From the NCBI GenBank assembly GCA_947044365.1, contig OX345643.1, positions 5,040,001 to 5,104,000 of the forward strand: DNA of 64,000 bases, given 5' to 3'. The notes below the pieces were generated by a model. That model was not told the DNA's origin and did not search any database. It worked only from the letters and a program-made list of their open reading frames with translations. Below, piece by piece: positions 58,967 through 64,000 of the stretch; positions within the stretch are counted from its first letter, which is position 1; every line of letters begins with the position of its first letter. The translations under genes and the position numbers were made by a program. Origin of the DNA: Petrosia ficiformis. Its lineage: Eukaryota; Porifera; Demospongiae; Haplosclerida; Petrosiidae.

Positions 58967-59734
58967 TTCATCCACACAATGTGGTCAAGTAAAATCAAGT
59001 GCAAATTTATATAGTTCTAGACTTAACCACTAACCACTCCCATCTAACCACCTAATTAGCAAGCAAAACTAGGTAGGTCATATTATGGAAGTGTCTAGAG
59101 CCTACAATGACCATACAAGAGCTGGAAAATAAAAAGATCTTTTTCACCAAGGGTGGTTGGTGCAAGGAGGGGGATTAGGATTGGATTAAATCAACTTTTA
59201 ATCCTAACAAGAGACCCTATGGTTTGTCAACCACACCTACTAACCAGCACTTCAAGCTATAAATTAAGAAAAAGTGCGAGTAGATGAAGCTAGTCCAAAA
59301 TATCAAATACAAATACTAATACAAAGAAACACAAAGCTTTTAAGAAAATATGATTAACTGAGTGTGTATGTGCGAGAGAGAGAGGGAGAGAGAGAGAGAG
59401 AGAGATGTGGTATCATGTAATTGTCTAGCTAATAGTGATGGAATATGGTGTCCCATAAGTTGTCTGATACATTATCACAGCTGTGCTTCCATAATTATAC
59501 AATCAAAGCAATTAGACTGGTGCAAGACCTGCCCACTACATGGGATTTGGTGCTACAGGCTAATTATATAGACTGGTGCAAGACCTGCCCACTACATGAA
59601 ATTTGGTGCTACAGGCTAATTATATAGACTGGTGCAAGACCTGCCCACTACATGTACACATGCAAGATACCAAATTAATCAAGTAATACCCTATAGCCCT
59701 AGATATCCAACTATTTTGCAAGATAAAATTTTAC

Positions 59735-59850
59735 CTTATAGTAGTAAAAGCATGATTAGGCTTAATAATGGATTTCCCTTCTGAAGAGCTAAATAACACT
59801 ATGATGAGTGTTATTAAAACACTAAAAATCACATAAGGATATGCACACTA
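59735..59850 (-). pseudogene. Orphan copy of exon 1, start codon lost
   Basis: Codes the signal segment (YVIFSVLITLIIVLF) and KSIIKPNHAFTT as in the intact gene and keeps a GTAAAA donor. The region that should hold the ATG is replaced: the frame is closed by stops just upstream with no in-frame ATG. Confidence 0.75.
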
Positions 59851-60689
59851 TTAATGATCCAATGAAGGAATAAAGAGTGCTGGTAGCGGTTAAACGAATA
59901 TCATTACAAACCCAGGAAGTAAGCCTACAATGACCTTACAAGGGCTGGAAAATAAAAGGAGCTTTTTCGTTGATACAAGGAGGAGGAGGATTAGGATTAC
60001 ATCAATTTTGTTCAGACTTTAATCCTAACAAGAGACCCTATGGTTCTACATGGGATTTACAAGCTAATTTTATAGACTGGTGCAAGACTTGCCCACTACA
60101 TGGGATTTACAAACTAATTATATAGACTGGTGCAAGACTTGCCCACTACATGGGATTTACAAGCTAATTATATAGACTGGTGCAAGACTTGCCCACTACA
60201 TGTACACATGCAAGATACCAAAATTAATCAAGTAATACCCTATAGCCCTAAAGTTTTGACAATATCCGACTATTTTGCACAATAAAATTTTCGCATTCCC
60301 CAAAAATGCTCACATGTGCATGTGGTTGGCATGACCATTGTTTTTGTAAATACATTTTCAATGTTCATCAACCACACCTACTAACCAGCACTTTAAGGTG
60401 TACCAGTACTGGCTTGCACTCTAGATACACTGCCAAATATTATATCATCATCATGTTAATAAGTACATTATAACAGAAATGGCTGCTGAAGTGCTCTTTC
60501 AACATTCTAATTAATGTTAATTAAATCTCTTATATTATAAGCAGTACAAGACATTAAAAAAAACTCACCATTATTGAAAAAGAGTGCGAGTAGATGAAGC
60601 TAGTCCAAAATATCAAATACAAATACTACTACAAAGAAACACAAAGCTTTTACGAAAATATGATTAACTGTGTGTGTGTGTGAGTATCT

Positions 60690-60723
<34 letters not shown>

Positions 60724-61364
60724 TGGATGGAATATGGTGTCACATAAGTTGTCTGATACATTATCACAGCTGTGCTTCCATAATTATATTATACAATCAA
60801 AGCAATTAGACTGGTGCAAGACATGCCCACTACATGGGATTTACAAGCTAATTATATAGACTGGTGCAAGACTTGCCCACTACATGGGATTTACAAGCTA
60901 ATTATATAGACTGGTGCAAGACTTGCCCACTACATGTACACATGCAAGATACCAAAATTAATCAAGTAATACCCTATAGCCCTAAAGTTTTGACAATATC
61001 CGACTATTTTGCACAATAAAATTTTCGCATTCCCCAAAAATGCTCACATGTGCATGTGGTTGGCATGACCATTGTTTTTGCAAATACATTTTCGCAGTCC
61101 ATCAGTTTTCATGAAAAACACAAAATTTATTGCCCGTGGAAATTTAGCACTATACAGTAATCTTGCAGCTTGAATAAAATTATGCCCCACACAGTTTTGG
61201 CACAGTGTAGGTTAAGATAAAGATACCATTCTTGCTTTATTTCTTCCAATAATGTATACATACTACTAAAAAAACTCACCATTATTGAAAAAGAGTGCGA
61301 GTAGATGAAGCTAGTCCAAAATATCAAATACAAATACAAAGCTTTTACGAAAATATGATTAACC

Positions 61365-61396
<32 letters not shown>

Positions 61397-62234
61397 TGCA
61401 TTATTTGGTATCTTGTAATTGTCTAGCTAATAGTGATGGAATAAGGTGTCCCATAAGTTGTCTGATACATTATCACAGCTGTGCTTCCATAATTATACAA
61501 TCAAAGCAATTAGACTGGTGCAAGACCTGCCCACTACATGGGATTTGGTGCTACAGGCTAATTATATAGACTGGTGCAAGACCTGCCCACTACATGAAAT
61601 TTGGTGCTACAGGCTAATTATATAGACTGGTGCAAGACCTGCCCACTACATGTACACATGCAAGATACCAAAATTAATCAAGTAATACTAAAGTTTTGTC
61701 AATATCTGACTATTTTGCACGATAAAATTTTCGCATTCCCCAAAAATGCTCACATGTGCATGTGGTTGGGCATGACCATTGTTTTTGCAAATAAAATTTT
61801 CGCAGTCCATCAGTTTTCATGAAAAATACAAAATTTATTGCCCGTAGAAATTTAGCACTATACAGTAATCTTGCAGCTTGAATAAAATTATGCCACACAG
61901 TTTTGGCACAGTGTAGGTTAAGATAAAGATACCATTCTTGCTTTATTTCTTCCAATAATGTATACATGCTACTAACAAAACGTTGTTGCTGTAGTATTTT
62001 TCACCAACTCGAGATGGGAGATTATCTATCTAGTCATATTACATGCAGAGTCTCGGAGACAAGTTTACTAGACTGGTATATAATATAATTATATATAATT
62101 ACAATATATAATTATTATATATATATAATTACAATTATTAATATACATAATTATAAAATGTAATTATACATAATCGTATCTTAAGTTAAAGTCCAAAATC
62201 CATCAAATTATGCATAATTATTATCAGGTTTCTT

Positions 62235-62348
62235 AGTAAAATCATGATTAGGCTTAATAATGGATTTCTGCTCTGAATAGCTAAATAACACTATGATGAG
62301 TGTTATTAAAACACTAAAAATCACATAAAGGTGCATCATAAAGCTCAT
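62235..62348 (-). pseudogene. Orphan copy of exon 1, splice donor lost
   Basis: Has an intact ATG and signal peptide (MSFMMHLYVIFSVLITLI) and continues to KPNHDFTKK. About 11 bp covering the donor (the AAAAGGTAAG region of the intact copy) is deleted, so it cannot splice at the usual place. Confidence 0.75.
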
Positions 62349-62978
62349 CCCACATTGTGGTCAAGTAAAATCAAGTGCACCTCTAGACCTTACCTACTAA
62401 CCAATTGTTTCAGCCCATTTAACCACCTAATTAGGAAGCACTATATGTATCATATGCACACTATTTAATGAAGGAATAAATATTATGAAGTGTCTAGAGT
62501 GCTGGTAGCAGTTAAACAAATATCATTACAAACCCAGGAAGTGAGCCTACAATGACCGTACAAGGGCTGGAAAATAAAAGGAGCTTTTTCACCAAAGGTG
62601 GTTAATACAAGGAGGAGGATTAGGATTAGGTGCATCAATTTTGTTCAGACTTTAATCCTAAGAGACCCTATGTTTCATCAACCACACCCACTTTTAAGGT
62701 GTACCAGTACTGGCTTGCACTCTAGACACACTGCCAAATATTATATCATCATCATGTTAATAAGTACATTATAACAGAAATGGCTGCTGAAGTGCTCCTT
62801 GAACATTCGAGTACAAAAAAAAAACTCACCATTATCAAATGACTAAAGATTTTACAAAACATTGAAGTTATTCATTAACATAATTATTATTAACTTAAAA
62901 TTATCAGGCAATCTTGATTAATTGTTGTACAAAAAGTTTAACAATCCATGTAGCTAACACTCAATAAGTAGAGGCTTG

Positions 62979-63411
62979 TTACTCATCATCAATCTAGGGG
63001 ACAAGATATAAGGTAATTATTAATAAACTATACTTGTACATTTAATGTTCTATTGAAAAATTAGGCCTGCCTTTCCAAATAACTACAAATGTGGCCTTAT
63101 GTAAAGGTCATTCACGTTCACCTTGTCCTCAGAAAAATGTTCATAACTTCAGTTTGAAAGGACCAACAATCTTTTTACCTGCACCATTCCTGTTCTTTTT
63201 TGTGTATGTCACATTTCAATCCATTGCTTCGTTATTGAGTTACAGTATAATCATGTATTAATCTTATGACATTAAACTATACACTATATTACATATAAAG
63301 TCATCACATCATGATTTTGAGGACATCGTGAATGTGAACAGACTCTAGATTATACTTACACAGTGTTCGGGTACACTACTATCACAGGCAGTGAATACTG
63401 AAGCTGGAATC
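62979..63411 (-). CDS. 3' end of a second cysteine-rich paralogue (last two exons; rest off window)
   Basis: Exons 63411-63360 and 62993-62979. The first codes IPASVFTACDSSVPEHC, the same length and cysteine positions as IPPSVMASCGYSFPPHC in exon 8 of the gene at 51605-58966. The last codes Ile-Asp-Asp-Glu and stop. Splice sites are intact. Earlier exons would lie beyond 64000. A family 1 MITE inserted just upstream of the acceptor. Confidence 0.65.
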
Positions 63412-63440
63412 CTACAGAATGATATTAGAAACATCTACAT

Positions 63441-63664
63441 CAGTGCTCATATGGCGCACCATTGGCTCAAAGGGCTTCTTATTTGGCACTGCATGGTTCT
63501 CACTTTGGGCCAGTGGCGCAGTTAGTTATGATTATATTCTCACTAACAGCATTAACTCTTTGTTAATTGGCTCAAGATGTATTCCCAATGGCACAAACAC
63601 TAACCATTTTTGAGCCATTTTGGCCCATGCTTCAAAACTTATCAAAACCTCATCAAAAACTCTG
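63441..63664 (+). mobile_element. hAT-type MITE, family 1 (copy e, perfect 8-bp target duplication)
   Basis: Starts CAGTGCTCATATGGCG (a short internal loss after CAGTG) and ends CATCAAAAACTCTG. Flanked by ATCTACAT at 63433-63440 and 63665-63672. The right end repeats the ATCAAAA word. Confidence 0.9.
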
Positions 63665-63689
63665 ATCTACATACACAGACACATAGGCA

Positions 63690-64000
63690 CTAATGTTGTT
63701 TTAGTTTGACAACTTTTAGTTATAGTTATAGTTTCTCACAATTTTAGTTAAAGTTATTGCAGAGCACATTAGTGGGAGGCAACTAATCCAGGAGTGTCAT
63801 GAAATCTTGACTTTAGTTTGTATATATATATATATTGTTGAGGAGAAGCCACTTTAGTCAGATTGAACCACATGTATTAATTAATTCTCTTGTGTATATT
63901 GTCTTATTGGTTCTTAATTTTGTACTCATGAAGATCACTACATTCTTGATCATGCTTTAGACCATGTGATACCATAGAATATTCTAGATTTGTCCTTCAC
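63690..64000. other. Right edge: MITE-like repeat then unassigned sequence
   Basis: 63690-63760 has TTGTTTTAGTT/TTAGTTATAGTTATAG words of the TTTAGTTAACTAA family. I see no gene after it; it would be an intron of the second cysteine-rich paralogue if that gene extends right. Confidence 0.4.

Larger units (their letters stand above)
58195..62820. repeat. Tandem array of intron 1 plus exon 1 copies of the cysteine-rich gene
   Basis: At least four units share, in the same order: a (GT)n(GA)n tract (58198, 59365, 60674, 61366), TTGTCTAGCTAATAGTGATGG, three or so 50-57 bp repeats of AGACTGGTGCAAGACCTGCC with ACTACATGGGATTT (59515-59650, 60060-60200, 60805-60935, 61511-61650), TTTTCGCATTCCCCAAAAATG, and a TTTCTTCCAATAATGTATA block. 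Exon 1 copies survive in three of them. The units differ by deletion and substitution. No complete gene is present between 58.97 and 62.9 kb. Confidence 0.8.

Overview
The window is nuclear DNA from an animal. It is strongly AT-rich, its genes are split into many exons by short GT-AG introns, and it is packed with small DNA transposons and microsatellites. The gene set (DNA-PKcs, a STRA6-type receptor, XPG, mitochondrial adrenodoxin reductase), the gene density, the short introns and the novel cysteine-rich secreted proteins fit an early-branching invertebrate. A demosponge is my best guess; this is inference, because no diagnostic marker is present. Exons were placed by reading splice sites and checking reading phase across every junction.

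Layout. (1) 0.2-15.7 kb, minus strand: the 5' 27 exons (about 1,006 codons) of DNA-PKcs (PRKDC), with the rest off the left edge. (2) 15.8-23.6 kb, plus strand: a complete 21-exon STRA6-like multipass receptor, divergent from PRKDC across about 130 bp. (3) 23.8-29.6 kb, minus strand: a complete 15-exon ERCC5/XPG nuclease, convergent with STRA6. (4) 29.8-30.7 kb, plus strand: a disrupted gene for a secreted cysteine-rich protein, divergent from ERCC5. (5) 32.4-41.2 kb and 44.4-51.3 kb, minus strand: two complete 13-exon copies of FDXR, created by a tandem duplication of roughly 9-11 kb that also carried off the 3' end of the next gene. (6) 51.6-59.0 kb, minus strand: a small secreted cysteine-rich protein gene of unknown family. 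Its truncated copy lies at 42.9-43.3 kb and the 3' exons of a further paralogue lie at 63 kb. (7) 59-62.8 kb: a tandem array of intron 1 plus exon 1 copies of gene 6.

The two best observations are the FDXR pair and the transposon record. The left FDXR copy has lost two residues of the NADPH site that the right copy keeps, and the right copy has a new C-terminus taken from a MITE. Several transposon families have ends and target-site duplications that can be read directly: a five-member hAT-type MITE family, an internally deleted hAT element that still encodes the transposase dimerisation domain, a 399-bp long-TIR element with a 10-bp duplication, and a probable excision footprint exposed by comparing the two FDXR copies. 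Two DNA-repair genes (PRKDC, ERCC5) lie within 30 kb. I found no CRISPR, operon, phage or other prokaryote-type system.
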